Part shown: one piece after another, positions 33,416 to 42,626 of the stretch
How positions within the stretch are numbered: position 1 is the first letter of the stretch
How the letters are laid out: each line of letters begins with the position of its first letter
Assembly: GCF_036084755.1 (NCBI RefSeq)
Contig: NZ_CP107968.1
Span: 310,001 to 374,000, forward strand
Source: Streptomyces sp. NBC_00370
GTDB taxonomy: Bacteria; Actinomycetota; Actinomycetes; Streptomycetales; Streptomycetaceae
DNA: 64,000 nucleotides
Direction: 5' to 3'
Notes under the pieces: model-generated
The model's input: only the letters and a program-made list of their open reading frames with translations
The model's database searches: none
Told to the model about the DNA's origin: nothing
Program-made: the position numbers and the translations under genes

Positions 33416-35158
33416 ATGAGCGACGACCAGAAGGTGTTCACACCGTCTCAGCCGCTGGAGCCGGGTGACCGGTACGGGATCTTGAGCGGATTCGAGCCCG
33501 GGACAAGGACATTGGAGGCGGGATTCAGGATCGCGCCACCGTTCCGGCCCCTGCCGGTCGACATCGTCTTCGAGAAGGACGTGCCGGTCACCCTGCGCGA
33601 CGGCGTCACGATCCTTGTCGACGTCTTCCGCCCCACGGGGACGGAAAAGGTGCCGGTCATTGTGGCCTGGAGCCCGTACGGAAAGGGCCAGGGAACATCC
33701 GCCAGCGTCCTCGGCATCTTCGGCATGGTCGGGCTCGACAACGGCACCGTCTCCGGACTGGAGAAGTTCGAGGGCCCCGACCCGGCCTACTGGTGCGCGC
33801 AGGGCTACGCGATCTGCAACCCGGACATCCGTGGCGTGGGCAACTCCGAGGGTGACAGCGTCCTGTGGGACCGCCAGGAAGGGCGCGACTGCTACGACCT
33901 CGTCGAGTGGCTGGGCGTCCAGCACTGGTGCACCGGCAAGGTGGGGATGAGCGGAACGTCCTATCTCGCGGTCTCCCAGTGGTTCACCGCCGCCGAACAG
34001 CCGCCGCACCTCGCGGCGATCAACCCGTGGGAAGGCGTCAGCGACGTCTACCGCGACCTGGTGACGCGTGGCGGCATGCCCGACACCGGGTTCGCCGGGC
34101 AGCTCCAGGACAACAGCTTCTTCGGCAACGGCCGGAAGGAGGACATCCTCGCGGAGGCCGAGCGCCACCCGCTGATCAACGGCCTGTGGGAGAACAAGAT
34201 CCCGCAGTTCGAGAAGGTCACCGTGCCCGCGTACGTCGTCGCCAGCTACTCCAACACCCTGCACACGGCGGGAACCTTCCGCGCCTGGCGCCGGATCGCG
34301 TCCGAGGACAAGTGGCTGCGCATCCACAACAGCCAGGAATGGCCCGACTATTACGACGAGGCGAACCGGGCGGACCTGCAACGGTTCTTCGACCGCTACC
34401 TCAAGGGTGAGGACAACGGCTGGGAGCAGACGCCGCGCGTGCGCTACTCGCTCCTCGACCTCCAGGGCGGCGACCGGGTGGACAACCCGGCAGACCAGTT
34501 CCCGCCGGCGGACGTCACGTCGGCGAAGTACTACCTCGACGGCCACTCACGGACCTTGAGCACGACAGCGCCCACCGCCGACGCGGCAGCGGCCTATGTC
34601 GTCGGGTTCAACCCGGACACGGTCTCGTTCGTGACGCGCTTCGACCAGGAGACGGTGCTGGTCGGCTACCCGAAGGCGCATCTGTGGGTCGAGGCGAAGG
34701 GTTCCGACGACATGGACCTGTTCCTCCTCGTCCAGAAACTCGACGCGTACGGCACACCGCTCCAGCAGTTCACCGTGCTCAACCAGGGGGCACGGATCCA
34801 GGACGTCACCGAGCGGGGCGCATCGATCCTGCGGTACAAGGGTTCCGACGGACGTCTGCGCGTGTCGATGCGCCACCTGGACAAAACGTTGTCCACCGAG
34901 GACGTCCCCGCCCACAGCTTCGACCGGATCGAGAAGCTGGCACCCGGCGAGGTCGTCGACGTAGAGATCGACCTGCTCCCGGTCGGGCTCACCTTCCACC
35001 CGGGCGAGCAGCTTCGCCTCGTCATCAGCGGCCGCTCGCTCCTCGGCACGATGATGCCCGGAATCCGCGAGTACGCCCCTGCCAACAGCGGACAGCACAT
35101 CATCCACACCGGAGGCGATCAGGCGTCGTATCTCCAGCTTCCGGTCAAGACGCCCTGA
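33416..35158 (+). CDS. CocE/NonD-family hydrolase (without N-terminal extra domain)
   Basis: The product is 580 residues. ATG 33416 (MSDDQKVFTPSQP) follows GAGGAG. Family features are VTLRDGVTILVDVFRPTGTE and PVIVAWSPYGKG, the nucleophile motif GMSGTSYLAVSQW with Ser182, FFDRYLKGEDNG, and a C-terminal jelly-roll (DMDLFLLVQKLDAYGTPL). It lacks the 110-residue leading domain carried by the other two CocE-type proteins in the window. It probably hydrolyses esters or amides, is regulated by the divergent TetR and ends at a strong terminator. Confidence 0.88.
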   Translation: MSDDQKVFTPSQPLEPGDRYGILSGFEPGTRTLEAGFRIAPPFRPLPVDIVFEKDVPVTLRDGVTILVDVFRPTGTEKVPVIVAWSPYGKGQGTSASVLGIFGMVGLDNGTVSGLEKFEGPDPAYWCAQGYAICNPDIRGVGNSEGDSVLWDRQEGRDCYDLVEWLGVQHWCTGKVGMSGTSYLAVSQWFTAAEQPPHLAAINPWEGVSDVYRDLVTRGGMPDTGFAGQLQDNSFFGNGRKEDILAEAERHPLINGLWENKIPQFEKVTVPAYVVASYSNTLHTAGTFRAWRRIASEDKWLRIHNSQEWPDYYDEANRADLQRFFDRYLKGEDNGWEQTPRVRYSLLDLQGGDRVDNPADQFPPADVTSAKYYLDGHSRTLSTTAPTADAAAAYVVGFNPDTVSFVTRFDQETVLVGYPKAHLWVEAKGSDDMDLFLLVQKLDAYGTPLQQFTVLNQGARIQDVTERGASILRYKGSDGRLRVSMRHLDKTLSTEDVPAHSFDRIEKLAPGEVVDVEIDLLPVGLTFHPGEQLRLVISGRSLLGTMMPGIREYAPANSGQHIIHTGGDQASYLQLPVKTP

Positions 35159-35208
35159 CCTGAGCGACGCCCCTCACCCCGGGTGCTGGACGGCCTCGCC
35201 CGTGTACG

Positions 35209-35248
35209 GGTGGTGCCCCGGCCGCTTCGCAGCGGCCGGGGCACCACC
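35209..35248. terminator. bidirectional terminator hairpin
   Basis: Arms 35209-35226 (GGTGGTGCCCCGGCCGCT) and 35231-35248 are exact 18-base complements with a TCGC loop. It lies between the convergent CocE and NmrA genes. Confidence 0.85.
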
Positions 35249-35279
35249 TGGTCCGGGGTCAGCGGTAGGTGCGAGTGAC

Positions 35280-36176
35280 TCAGCCGCCTTGAGGTCCCGT
35301 GGGCGCGGAAGCGGTGAAGGCGGCGAATTCCCTCTGGGTGAACTGCTCGAATGTCGTCGGGCGTCGGCCGAGCAGCCAGCTCAGTACGTTGGGGTTACCG
35401 ATGAAGTCATGGCTGCTGTAGCGCTCACTGATCGCTCTCAACAGCCGCGCCTGATAAGGAAACTGGGTCGCGCTGTCGGCTCCGAGGGTCGCCTTGAGGA
35501 ATGTCTCGGAGTCGATCCGCTCGGCCGCGATGTCACGACCGGTCACCTCCGCGATCACCCTCGCCAGATCGTGGGCCGTATACCGCCCCGGCGCGACCAG
35601 TTCGTACGTGGCGCCGGCATGCCGGTCGCTTTCGACGAGGACGTCGCCTGCCACTTCTGCCACGTCGCCCAGGTCCACCATCGACTGGTAGCGGTCGAGC
35701 GCCCAGGAGAGTGCGAAGACGCCTTTCTCGAAGGCAGGCGTAAGCCGGTGGCGCAGCATGTAGTTGGCAGGCTGGAGGATGGTGAACTCCATCCCCGACG
35801 AGATGAGGCATTCCTCCAGTTCGCGCTTGATCTCGTGTTGAACGAGATCGGTGATGATCGCGTGCAGCGCCGAACTGAGGACGAAATGCCGTACGCCCGC
35901 CGCCCGGGCGGCGTCGATGAAGGCGAAGCCCATGTCCCGTTCCCGGGGATGGAGGGCCGGTCCTACGTAGTAGACCTTCTCAACGCCTTGCATGGCCTGG
36001 GCCAGGACGTCCGGTTGGGCCATGTCTCCGACGACGATGTCGGTGACTCCCGTCGCGCGGAGGGTTCGCGCCGATTCCTCGGAGCGGACACAGGCCCGGA
36101 AATCAACTTCGGCCGCCAGGAGTCGCGGGATCAGCAGCTTTCCCTGATTGCCGTTTGCCGCAGTCACCAGTATCAA
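35280..36176 (-). CDS. NmrA-like NAD(P)-binding protein
   Basis: The product is 298 residues. TTG 36176 (TTGATA, overlapping the DUF3500 stop) gives MILVTAANGNQGKLLIPRLL, with the NmrA/atypical-SDR dinucleotide loop TAANGNQG. Further features are ACVRSEESARTLRATGV, VYYVGPALHPRERDMG, HFVLSSALH and ILQPANYMLRHRL. No classical YxxxK triad is evident, as in NmrA redox sensors and some quinone reductases. It is the last gene of the seven-gene operon and may be an oxidoreductase or a redox-sensing accessory. Confidence 0.85.
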   Translation of the reverse strand: MILVTAANGNQGKLLIPRLLAAEVDFRACVRSEESARTLRATGVTDIVVGDMAQPDVLAQAMQGVEKVYYVGPALHPRERDMGFAFIDAARAAGVRHFVLSSALHAIITDLVQHEIKRELEECLISSGMEFTILQPANYMLRHRLTPAFEKGVFALSWALDRYQSMVDLGDVAEVAGDVLVESDRHAGATYELVAPGRYTAHDLARVIAEVTGRDIAAERIDSETFLKATLGADSATQFPYQARLLRAISERYSSHDFIGNPNVLSWLLGRRPTTFEQFTQREFAAFTASAPTGPQGG

Positions 36177-37306
36177 TGTTCGACTCCTGGGCCGCTGTGG
36201 TCGTGTTCAAGGTGGTGCTTGATCAGGAGGTCGGTGCCGAAGTCGTTGGAGGGGTCGCGCCAGACGCTGTGGACGTGGTTGGCGTTGTCCTCGGCGTTGT
36301 CGAACTCGACGAGGGTCACCGGGCCCTGGACGCGGAAGTAGTGGGGTTGGTCGATGGCCGTGCCGCCGGCCCAGGCGAAGTGCAGTTCGTCGGTGCCGCC
36401 GGCGGCACCGATGCGGTCCATCTCGTACCCGATCAGTCCCGGGCGGGCACGCTGGACGAAGTGGGCCAACAGAGCGTCGAAGTGGGCGCGCTGGGCGGCG
36501 GAGAGGTCGCCGGCGCGGATGCCGCGAGGATGGGCGCGGAAGTAGGCGAGGGCCTTGCGGTCGTCGTCGGTGATCATCGCGTCGCGCCGCCCGACACCAT
36601 GGTGGGCGGGGTACTCGACCTCGCCGATGGTCGCGACGGTGCGGGTGACGAAGTCCGCCGGCGGCTTGGAGTGGATGACCGTCTGCTTCTGCTGGGGGCC
36701 GGTGAGGCTGTCCAGCAGGGCGAAGGCCGTGTCCTCCTCCTCGCCGAGGATGCGGAAGGGACCGAAGCGAGCGGGTTCGGCACCGAGCAGGAACGGGGTG
36801 GCGCTGACGAGGTCGCCGTCGACGACGGTGATGTTGACCGACAGGTGGTGCCCGACCAGCCGCCAGCCCCAGGTGGTGTCCGGCTGCGGCTGGCCGAAGA
36901 ACGTGAGGTAGTAGCCGCGCGCGTCGCGGAAGGTGGCCGCGATGTGACCGAACACGGGCAGGTTGAGCTCACGGAGTACGTGCTCGTTGGTCATCACCTG
37001 GATCACCCGTGCGTAGGCGGGGATCGACATGGACTCGGCGATCAGCCGGTGCGCCAGCGCTTCCTGGTGGCGGTCGAGCTCTCCGAGCGGGAGGCCGTGC
37101 CGGCCTGACTCGGGCAGGAAGTTCCAGTGTGTCCGGCCCGGGTCGTCGTGAGGCAGCAGTACCCGGGTCCGCTGATCGGCACTCAGGCCGTCGTAGAGCC
37201 CCATCGCCGCGAACGTGACCGCGGTCGCGTCGAACGAGCCGCCCGGCCGCGGCCGGTGCGCCTCCGGGAGTCCACCGTCCGGGGGGACGTGCGGTGTTGA
37301 CGTCAT
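36173..37306 (-). CDS. DUF3500-family protein
   Basis: The product is 377 residues. ATG 37306 overlaps the monooxygenase stop by four bases. Conserved DUF3500 features are YYLTFFGQPQPDTTWGWRLV leading into GHHLSVN, ATPFLLGAEPARFGPFR, ELHFAWAGG, HYFRVQGPVTLVEFDNAEDN and HVHSVWRDPSNDFGTDLL. The invariant His and Asp residues in GHHL and HVHSVWRDPSNDFG look like a metal or catalytic site. No activity is established for this family. Tight coupling to a flavin monooxygenase and an FAH hydrolase supports an enzymatic step in the same catabolic pathway. Confidence 0.85.
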   Translation of the reverse strand: MTSTPHVPPDGGLPEAHRPRPGGSFDATAVTFAAMGLYDGLSADQRTRVLLPHDDPGRTHWNFLPESGRHGLPLGELDRHQEALAHRLIAESMSIPAYARVIQVMTNEHVLRELNLPVFGHIAATFRDARGYYLTFFGQPQPDTTWGWRLVGHHLSVNITVVDGDLVSATPFLLGAEPARFGPFRILGEEEDTAFALLDSLTGPQQKQTVIHSKPPADFVTRTVATIGEVEYPAHHGVGRRDAMITDDDRKALAYFRAHPRGIRAGDLSAAQRAHFDALLAHFVQRARPGLIGYEMDRIGAAGGTDELHFAWAGGTAIDQPHYFRVQGPVTLVEFDNAEDNANHVHSVWRDPSNDFGTDLLIKHHLEHDHSGPGVEH

Positions 37307-38916
37307 GGTGTTCCTTCCACCGGAGCCGGTTGGAGTGCCCCACGCAGGCGCGGGACGAAGCGCGGGATGTCGCTGTGCCTGCCGGCCGCGAACACGTAGA
37401 AGTCCGGCCGGGCGAGAACCGCCTCGCAGCCGTGCTCCGTGAACCAGCGCTCGTAAACCCCGTCGAGATCCTGGACGGGGCCCGCGCCCGACACGTCGGC
37501 GATGACGCCACCGATCCGCTGGAACCAGGCCGCGTCCTCGGCGCTCAGCACCTCGGTGGGATCGCCGACGCGGCTGATCAGCTGCCAGCCACCGCCGACG
37601 ACGTCGTCGAACAGGCCCGTCCGGCCGGCGACCCGGACCTGGCCCTGCGGCGCCAGGCGCCCCTCCACTCCCCCGCCACTCGCGAGCGTCAGCGACGGCT
37701 CGCCCAGACGCGGATGCGGGGGCTCTCGCGTGGCGGCCTCCGGATCACCCGATCGCTTCTTCATCTCAGCGTCCCTGGCCGCCGCCCGGCCGACGTCGAG
37801 TTCGCAGATCACACGGCCCGCGGCCACCGCCTCGTCGATGATCTCCCGGACGTGCCCGGTACGTTCGGGTCCGTACGTGTCGAGCACCGTGGGCGCCGCC
37901 AGCCCGCGGTGCACCATGCCCAGCCGCCAGGTCAGCGCCCGGGCGTCCCGCAGGCCCGAGCAGAGCCCCTGCCCGAGGAAGGGGGGCATCAGGTGGGCCG
38001 AGTCGCCCGCGAGGAACGCGTTCCCCTCGCGCCAGGTGTGCGCCCACCGCCCCCGGAAGGTGTAGACGGCGTGCCGTTCCAGCCGGGCGGTCCCCGGTGT
38101 CACGCCCCAGGGCGCCATGAGCCGCCAGGCTGTGCTGTCCTGACCCAGTTCCTCCACGGTCATGTCCGCGCCGCGCATGAACTCGAAGCGGCGGCGGCCC
38201 GGGCCGCTGTTGACCGCGGTGGCCGGCTGCGCCGGGTCGCAGTACTGGGTGACGAAGGCGCTCCACTTCTCCTCGACCAGCGGCTGGTAGTCAACGACCA
38301 GCCAGTCGGCCTGGAACCCCGAATCCCCGACGTCGATGCCAAGCTGGGAGCGGACGGCGCTGTTGGCCCCGTCGGCGCCGACGAGCCATCGCGACCGCAC
38401 CCTCAGAGCCTCGGTCGGCTGCTGGGTGGGGGCGAGTCGCGCGGTCATTCCCCCGTCGCCCTGGGTCAGGGCCTGGAAGGTCCAGCCACGGTGGATCCGC
38501 ACGCCGGGCGTCGCCTCCGCCAGTTCCTCGAGCGCCGCCTCAAGGTCGGGCTGGTAGAAGCCGTTGGTGTTCGCCCACCCCGATTCGGCGGGCCTGTTCC
38601 AGTCGATGGCCTGCAGGAGTTCGCCCTCGCCGTTGCGGAACTCGTACCCGCCCCGTTCGCCCTGGGACGGTTCGAACAGGTCGGTGTGTTCGGCCATGAG
38701 CCCTGCGGACTGGAGAATGCGGAGCGCCTCATGGTCGATGGTGCACGCCCGCGGGGACGGATAACGCCGCGGCCACCGCTCCACCACAGCCACCCGCAGA
38801 CCGGCCTGACCGAGGAAGACAGCGGTCAGCAGCCCGACGGGCCCGCCCCCCACCACCAGACAGTCGACCACCGTCCGAACATCCCCGGCGGGGTCCTGCT
38901 CCGGAAAGGTCGTCAT
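37303..38916 (-). CDS. FAD-dependent aromatic monooxygenase (phenol hydroxylase/MhpA-like)
   Basis: The product is 537 residues. ATG 38916 overlaps the MDR gene stop by four bases. The FAD-binding GGGPVG is in VDCLVVGGGPVGLLTAVFL, the middle motif is LVGADGANSAVRSQLGI, and the ribityl-binding GD motif is FLAGDSAHLMPPFLGQGLCS. The length and C-terminal thioredoxin-like tail (about 400-537, ending DFYVFAAGRHSDIPRFVPRL) resemble single-component class A hydroxylases for phenols and hydroxyphenylpropionates. It probably hydroxylates an aromatic ring ahead of cleavage. The exact substrate is unknown. Confidence 0.88.
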   Translation of the reverse strand: MTTFPEQDPAGDVRTVVDCLVVGGGPVGLLTAVFLGQAGLRVAVVERWPRRYPSPRACTIDHEALRILQSAGLMAEHTDLFEPSQGERGGYEFRNGEGELLQAIDWNRPAESGWANTNGFYQPDLEAALEELAEATPGVRIHRGWTFQALTQGDGGMTARLAPTQQPTEALRVRSRWLVGADGANSAVRSQLGIDVGDSGFQADWLVVDYQPLVEEKWSAFVTQYCDPAQPATAVNSGPGRRRFEFMRGADMTVEELGQDSTAWRLMAPWGVTPGTARLERHAVYTFRGRWAHTWREGNAFLAGDSAHLMPPFLGQGLCSGLRDARALTWRLGMVHRGLAAPTVLDTYGPERTGHVREIIDEAVAAGRVICELDVGRAAARDAEMKKRSGDPEAATREPPHPRLGEPSLTLASGGGVEGRLAPQGQVRVAGRTGLFDDVVGGGWQLISRVGDPTEVLSAEDAAWFQRIGGVIADVSGAGPVQDLDGVYERWFTEHGCEAVLARPDFYVFAAGRHSDIPRFVPRLRGALQPAPVEGTP

Positions 38917-40022
38917 GCGCTCGCTCCCGCCGGCCGGTCGGCGTCCCGCGCGGGGCCCGGTGGTGCGGGAGTACGGGTCACGGTCGCGTGCTCCGGCTGT
39001 GTCGGGGTGGGGTGTGGACGGTGGCCGTCTTCGGTGAACATTACATATTTGACGTGCGGGGAGGTCGTCTGCGCGCGCCACGCGGCCGGGAGTTCCGCCA
39101 GGGGGAAGGTGCGGACCTCGACCTGGAGCCCACCGCCGCCGAGGGCGGTCCACAGCCAGGTCAGCGCTGCCTCCTTGTCGCGCAGCGGGGTGTGCAGGCC
39201 GGCGAAGCCGGACAGCGTGAGCTGCTTGCCGCGCAACAGCCCGGCCGGCACCCGCGCCGTCGCCCCTGCCAGGTTCCCGATGTTCACCACCCGGGCCCGT
39301 GGCGCGCACACCCGCAACGCCGCCTCCAGCGGCACTCCGTAAAGGCCGTCGAGGACGACGTCCACCGGGCCGGCCGCGGCCAGCAACCGGTCTCCCAGCT
39401 CATCGGGTCCCTCGCCGGCGCGTAGTGCGACGACGGCGTCGGCGCCGAGGGCGAGCAGGCGGTCCAGCGCCACCTGGTCGCGGGCGAGGCCGATCACCCG
39501 GCCCGCACCGCTCCTGTGTGCCACCTGGACCGCGAGCTGCCCGACGGCGCCGGTGGCCCCCAGTACCAGCACCGTCTCCCCCGGGCGCAGGCCGGCGTCC
39601 TCGACCAGTGGCATGAACGCCGCTGTGCCGGAGTTGCCGACGGCCGCAGCCGACACCGGGTCGAGGCCGTGGGGCAGCGGCAGCAGTTCGTCGTCGGCGA
39701 CGAGCACCTGCGCGGCGAAGGCGCCCGGCGTGGCCGGTGAGGCATGGCATTCGGCATAGACCAGGGAGCCGGGCGGGTGGCGGTCGGAGTCGAGTACGAC
39801 GCCTACGCACTCGCTGCCCGGGACGTAGGGCGCGGCGTGCCGGGCCGAGTGGAACGTCCCGGATGCGATGGCCAGGTCCAGCGGGTTCAGCGGTGCAGCG
39901 ACCACCGACACCAGGGTGCTGTGGGGTGTCCGTCGCGGCAGCACGACCGAGCCCAGCCGAGGTTCGGCGCCGGGGGCGTCGAGGATCGCCGCCGGGACGC
40001 GGTTCGCCGGTGTGTCGTTCAT
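38913..40022 (-). CDS. MDR-family zinc-independent alcohol dehydrogenase/quinone oxidoreductase
   Basis: The product is 369 residues with an ATG overlapping the CoA-transferase stop by four bases. The GroES-like N-terminus (VVAAPLNPLDLAIASGTFHS, YVPGSECVGVV) lacks structural zinc cysteines. The nucleotide site is TVLVLGATGAVGQLAVQVAH. Like other MDR quinone or enoyl reductases it should reduce an activated C=C or C=O using NADPH. The C-terminal 35 residues are Pro/Ala-rich and probably disordered. Confidence 0.85.
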   Translation of the reverse strand: MNDTPANRVPAAILDAPGAEPRLGSVVLPRRTPHSTLVSVVAAPLNPLDLAIASGTFHSARHAAPYVPGSECVGVVLDSDRHPPGSLVYAECHASPATPGAFAAQVLVADDELLPLPHGLDPVSAAAVGNSGTAAFMPLVEDAGLRPGETVLVLGATGAVGQLAVQVAHRSGAGRVIGLARDQVALDRLLALGADAVVALRAGEGPDELGDRLLAAAGPVDVVLDGLYGVPLEAALRVCAPRARVVNIGNLAGATARVPAGLLRGKQLTLSGFAGLHTPLRDKEAALTWLWTALGGGGLQVEVRTFPLAELPAAWRAQTTSPHVKYVMFTEDGHRPHPTPTQPEHATVTRTPAPPGPARDADRPAGASA

Positions 40023-41206
40023 CGCAGCCAGCCACGAATCGCGGGTCCGTCGGCGTCGAGCAGGGGTGGCGCTTCGTGTTCGAGTCGGGTGCTCTCGCTC
40101 AGCTCACCGTCGGGTGACATGTCGAACGTGCGCAGGGCCATACCGGGGAGCGTGAGGGTGCCGAGCGTCTCGTGCTTGACGTCCACGGTGAGTCGCTGTG
40201 AGCGGGTCTGCTCCCACTGATACACCTCGTCGATGGTGCGGATGCGCCCGGCGGGGATGCCGGCCTCGGTGAGTTGGGCGAGCACGGTGTCGCGGTCGAG
40301 GTCCGCGAAGCGACGCTCGATGTGTTCGGTGAGCGCGTCGATGTTCTGGAGTCGGCTGGTGTTGGTGGCGTAGTCGGGGTCGTCGGGGTCGAGGCCGAAT
40401 CGGGCGCACAGCCGTCGCCACATCGTCTCGTTTCCACAGGCGATCTGAACCAGCCCGTCGGCACAGCGGAACGCTCCGTAAGGGGCGATGGACGGGTGCC
40501 GGTTGCCCTGGGCCCGGCCCACTTCACCGGCGACCGTCCAGGCGGTGCCCTGAAAGGCATGGATGCCGACGAGCGCCGCGAGCAGTGAGGTGCGTACGAG
40601 CTGTCCTCGGCCGGTGCGGTCCCGTTCGCGAAGTGCGGCCAGCACGCCGTAGGCGCCGTAGATTCCGGCGGTCAGATCGCCGACCGGGACGCCTACCCGC
40701 TGCGGGTGGTCGGGGTCGGGCCCGGTGAGCGACATCAGTCCGGCCTCGCCCTGGGCGATCTGGTCGTAGCCGGCCCGTCCGGCTTCGGGGCCGTCGTGGC
40801 CGAAGCCGCTGATGGACAGGGTCACGAGCCGGGGATTGAGTTCGGCGAGGCGGTCGGCGGTGAAGCCGAGCCGGTCGAGGACGCCCGGCCGGAAGTTCTC
40901 GATCAGGACGTCGGCCCGGCGGACGAGCTCGGCGAGGGTGGCCGCGTCCGGCTCGGATTTCAGGTCGAGGCTGATGGAGTCCTTGTTGCGGTTGCAGCTC
41001 AGGAAGTAGGTCGACTCGCGGTCGCCGGCGTCGGGCTGCATGAAGGGGGGTCCCCACCCGCGTGTGTCGTCGCCGGTGTCCGGCGCCTCGACCTTGATGA
41101 CGTGGGCGCCGAGGTCGCCGAGCAGCATGGCCGCATGGGGTCCGGCGAGGGCCCGGCTCAGGTCGATGACCCGGATTCCGGCGAGCGGTGCGAACGGGGC
41201 GGTCAT
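40019..41206 (-). CDS. class III CoA transferase (CaiB/BaiF)
   Basis: The product is 395 residues, a standard length. Motifs are GIRVIDLSRALAGPHAAMLL, GDLGAHVIKVEAP, ISLDLKSEPDAATLAELVRR, and YDQIAQGEAGLMSLTGP, which contains the expected catalytic Asp. A later segment is RTSLLAALVGIHAF. Such enzymes move CoA between carboxylic acids. In this operon that implies activation of an acid intermediate. Four-base overlaps at both ends place it firmly in the operon. Confidence 0.92.
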   Translation of the reverse strand: MTAPFAPLAGIRVIDLSRALAGPHAAMLLGDLGAHVIKVEAPDTGDDTRGWGPPFMQPDAGDRESTYFLSCNRNKDSISLDLKSEPDAATLAELVRRADVLIENFRPGVLDRLGFTADRLAELNPRLVTLSISGFGHDGPEAGRAGYDQIAQGEAGLMSLTGPDPDHPQRVGVPVGDLTAGIYGAYGVLAALRERDRTGRGQLVRTSLLAALVGIHAFQGTAWTVAGEVGRAQGNRHPSIAPYGAFRCADGLVQIACGNETMWRRLCARFGLDPDDPDYATNTSRLQNIDALTEHIERRFADLDRDTVLAQLTEAGIPAGRIRTIDEVYQWEQTRSQRLTVDVKHETLGTLTLPGMALRTFDMSPDGELSESTRLEHEAPPLLDADGPAIRGWLR

Positions 41207-41538
41207 CGGTGGGGCCGAATCACGAACATGCTTGCCGGTTCGTCCGTGCCGTTGTCGACGGCACGGACGCAGCCGGCCGGGAGGAACAGCGAGTCGAGAT
41301 GGGTGAGTTCGATCTGCTCGTCGTCGAGGCTGATCGTCAACTGCCCGGTGAGGACGAGGTAGACGGTGTCGACGGGGACCGGTGACCGTTCGGCCTGGGC
41401 ACCAGGTTCGTAGGTGGACAGCACCACACTGATGGACTCGTCCTCAGCGGTTCCCATCAGTCGGAGGGGGGACACACCGCTGTGTCCCTCCGGACGGAAC
41501 GCCGAGGCGTCTTCGATGCGGTGCAGCCGCGCGGTCAT
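41203..41538 (-). CDS. small single-domain cupin
   Basis: The product is 111 residues with a cupin barrel: YEPGAQAERSPVPVDTVYLV, LTGQLTISLDDEQIELTHLD, FLPAGCVRAVDNG. The usual metal-binding histidines of motif 1 are replaced, so it may bind ligand rather than metal. It is too small to be a two-domain gentisate dioxygenase. It sits between FAH and CoA-transferase genes with four-base overlaps on both sides. Confidence 0.8.
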   Translation of the reverse strand: MTARLHRIEDASAFRPEGHSGVSPLRLMGTAEDESISVVLSTYEPGAQAERSPVPVDTVYLVLTGQLTISLDDEQIELTHLDSLFLPAGCVRAVDNGTDEPASMFVIRPHR

Positions 41539-42365
41539 GCCGTTACCTCCGGTGTCGCGATGATCGGTGTGCGAATGTGTCCGACGCGTTCGATCTCGAC
41601 CGTCACGTCGTCTCCGGGGTGGAGGAAGCGGGGTGGTCGCCGGGCGTATCCGACGCCGTTCGGAGTGCCGGTGACGACGAGGTCACCCGGGTACAGCGTC
41701 ATCGATCTGCTGAGGTAGGCCACGATCTCGCCGACGCTGAAGATCATGTCCGCGGTGTTGCCGTCCTGCACGACCTCGCCGTTGACGCGGGTGACGATGC
41801 GCAGCCCGGCCGCGGGGTCACCCACTTCGTCCGCCGTGACGATCTCGCTCATCGGACCGCTCCGGTCGGCGTTCTTGCCGACGGTCCACTGAGTCGTACG
41901 GTGCTGGGCGTCGCGGGCGGTGAGGTCGTTGAACACGGCGTAGCCGAAGACGGCTTGCAGCGCGTCGCCGGCCGATACGTTCTTCGACTCCCGGCCGATG
42001 ACCGCCACGAGTTCCCCCTCCCAGTCCAGGCCCTGCTCACCGGGCGGGACCGGCGCGGGCGTGCCCGAGACCGTGAGCGAGCGCGTCCAGCGGCCGAAGA
42101 CGGAGGGGTGGGACGGCCGCTTGAACGTTCCTTCGGCCACGTGGGCGGGGTAGTTCAGACCGACGCACAGGACGCGCGCGCCGGGCGGCACCGGTGGCAC
42201 CAGAGCCAGACCGTCGAGGTCGAGCACGTTCCCCGGTGACCGCAGAACGGCTTGCGCGGGCTCGGCCCAGAACTGCTCCGTGCCGCCGAGCGGCACCAGC
42301 TTCGACTCGCCGTCCAGGCGGCCGATCGCGCCGCCCGTCGCCGTGCGGTACCCAACAAGTTTCAT
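41535..42365 (-). CDS. fumarylacetoacetate hydrolase (FAH)-family protein
   Basis: The product is 276 residues. ATG 42365 is preferred over ATG 42371 for spacing from GGAAAGG. FAH motifs are RVLCVGLNYPAHVAE, GLDWEGELVAVIGRESKNVS, YAVFNDLTARDAQ, and FSVGEIVAYLSRSMTLYPGD followed by LVVTGTPNGVG. The metal-binding Glu/Asp set is present in the E-x-E and D regions. Members cleave C-C bonds of fumarylpyruvate-type products or decarboxylate oxo-acids at the end of aromatic pathways. It is the first gene of the operon, directly behind the GntR-type operator. Confidence 0.9.
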   Translation of the reverse strand: MKLVGYRTATGGAIGRLDGESKLVPLGGTEQFWAEPAQAVLRSPGNVLDLDGLALVPPVPPGARVLCVGLNYPAHVAEGTFKRPSHPSVFGRWTRSLTVSGTPAPVPPGEQGLDWEGELVAVIGRESKNVSAGDALQAVFGYAVFNDLTARDAQHRTTQWTVGKNADRSGPMSEIVTADEVGDPAAGLRIVTRVNGEVVQDGNTADMIFSVGEIVAYLSRSMTLYPGDLVVTGTPNGVGYARRPPRFLHPGDDVTVEIERVGHIRTPIIATPEVTA

Positions 42366-42486
42366 CGCCATGCCTTTCCAGCTTCGCCGTGCTCTCGTCA
42401 ACGTCGGCCGGCAGTCGGCCCAACCGGGTCTCCAACCGCGCTGGAGCAGGCAGGACTCCGGGTGACGAGCGGCCCCTGGGTTAAAT

Positions 42487-42538
42487 GGACCTAACCATTA
42501 GGTCCGGCCATCATGAGATCCGCAGCCGCTTCCGTCAA
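42487..42538 (-). promoter_or_regulatory. promoter and perfect operator of the FAH operon
   Basis: Minus-strand TTGACG (42533-42538) and CATGAT (42510-42515) are spaced by 17 bases. Just downstream lies the operator GGACCTAACCATTAGGTCC (42487-42505), a palindrome with 8-base arms around CCA. A repressor bound here would cover the transcription start. The element recurs at 43426-43448, 43521-43539 and 54292-54310. Confidence 0.8.
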
Positions 42539-42626
42539 GGCGTCCGACGGTCCGAGTCACAGCCGGGCCCCCGCGGATCGGCCCGAACCCAGGTCGGGCA
42601 TCGGCAGTATCCGTTAGGCTTCATTC

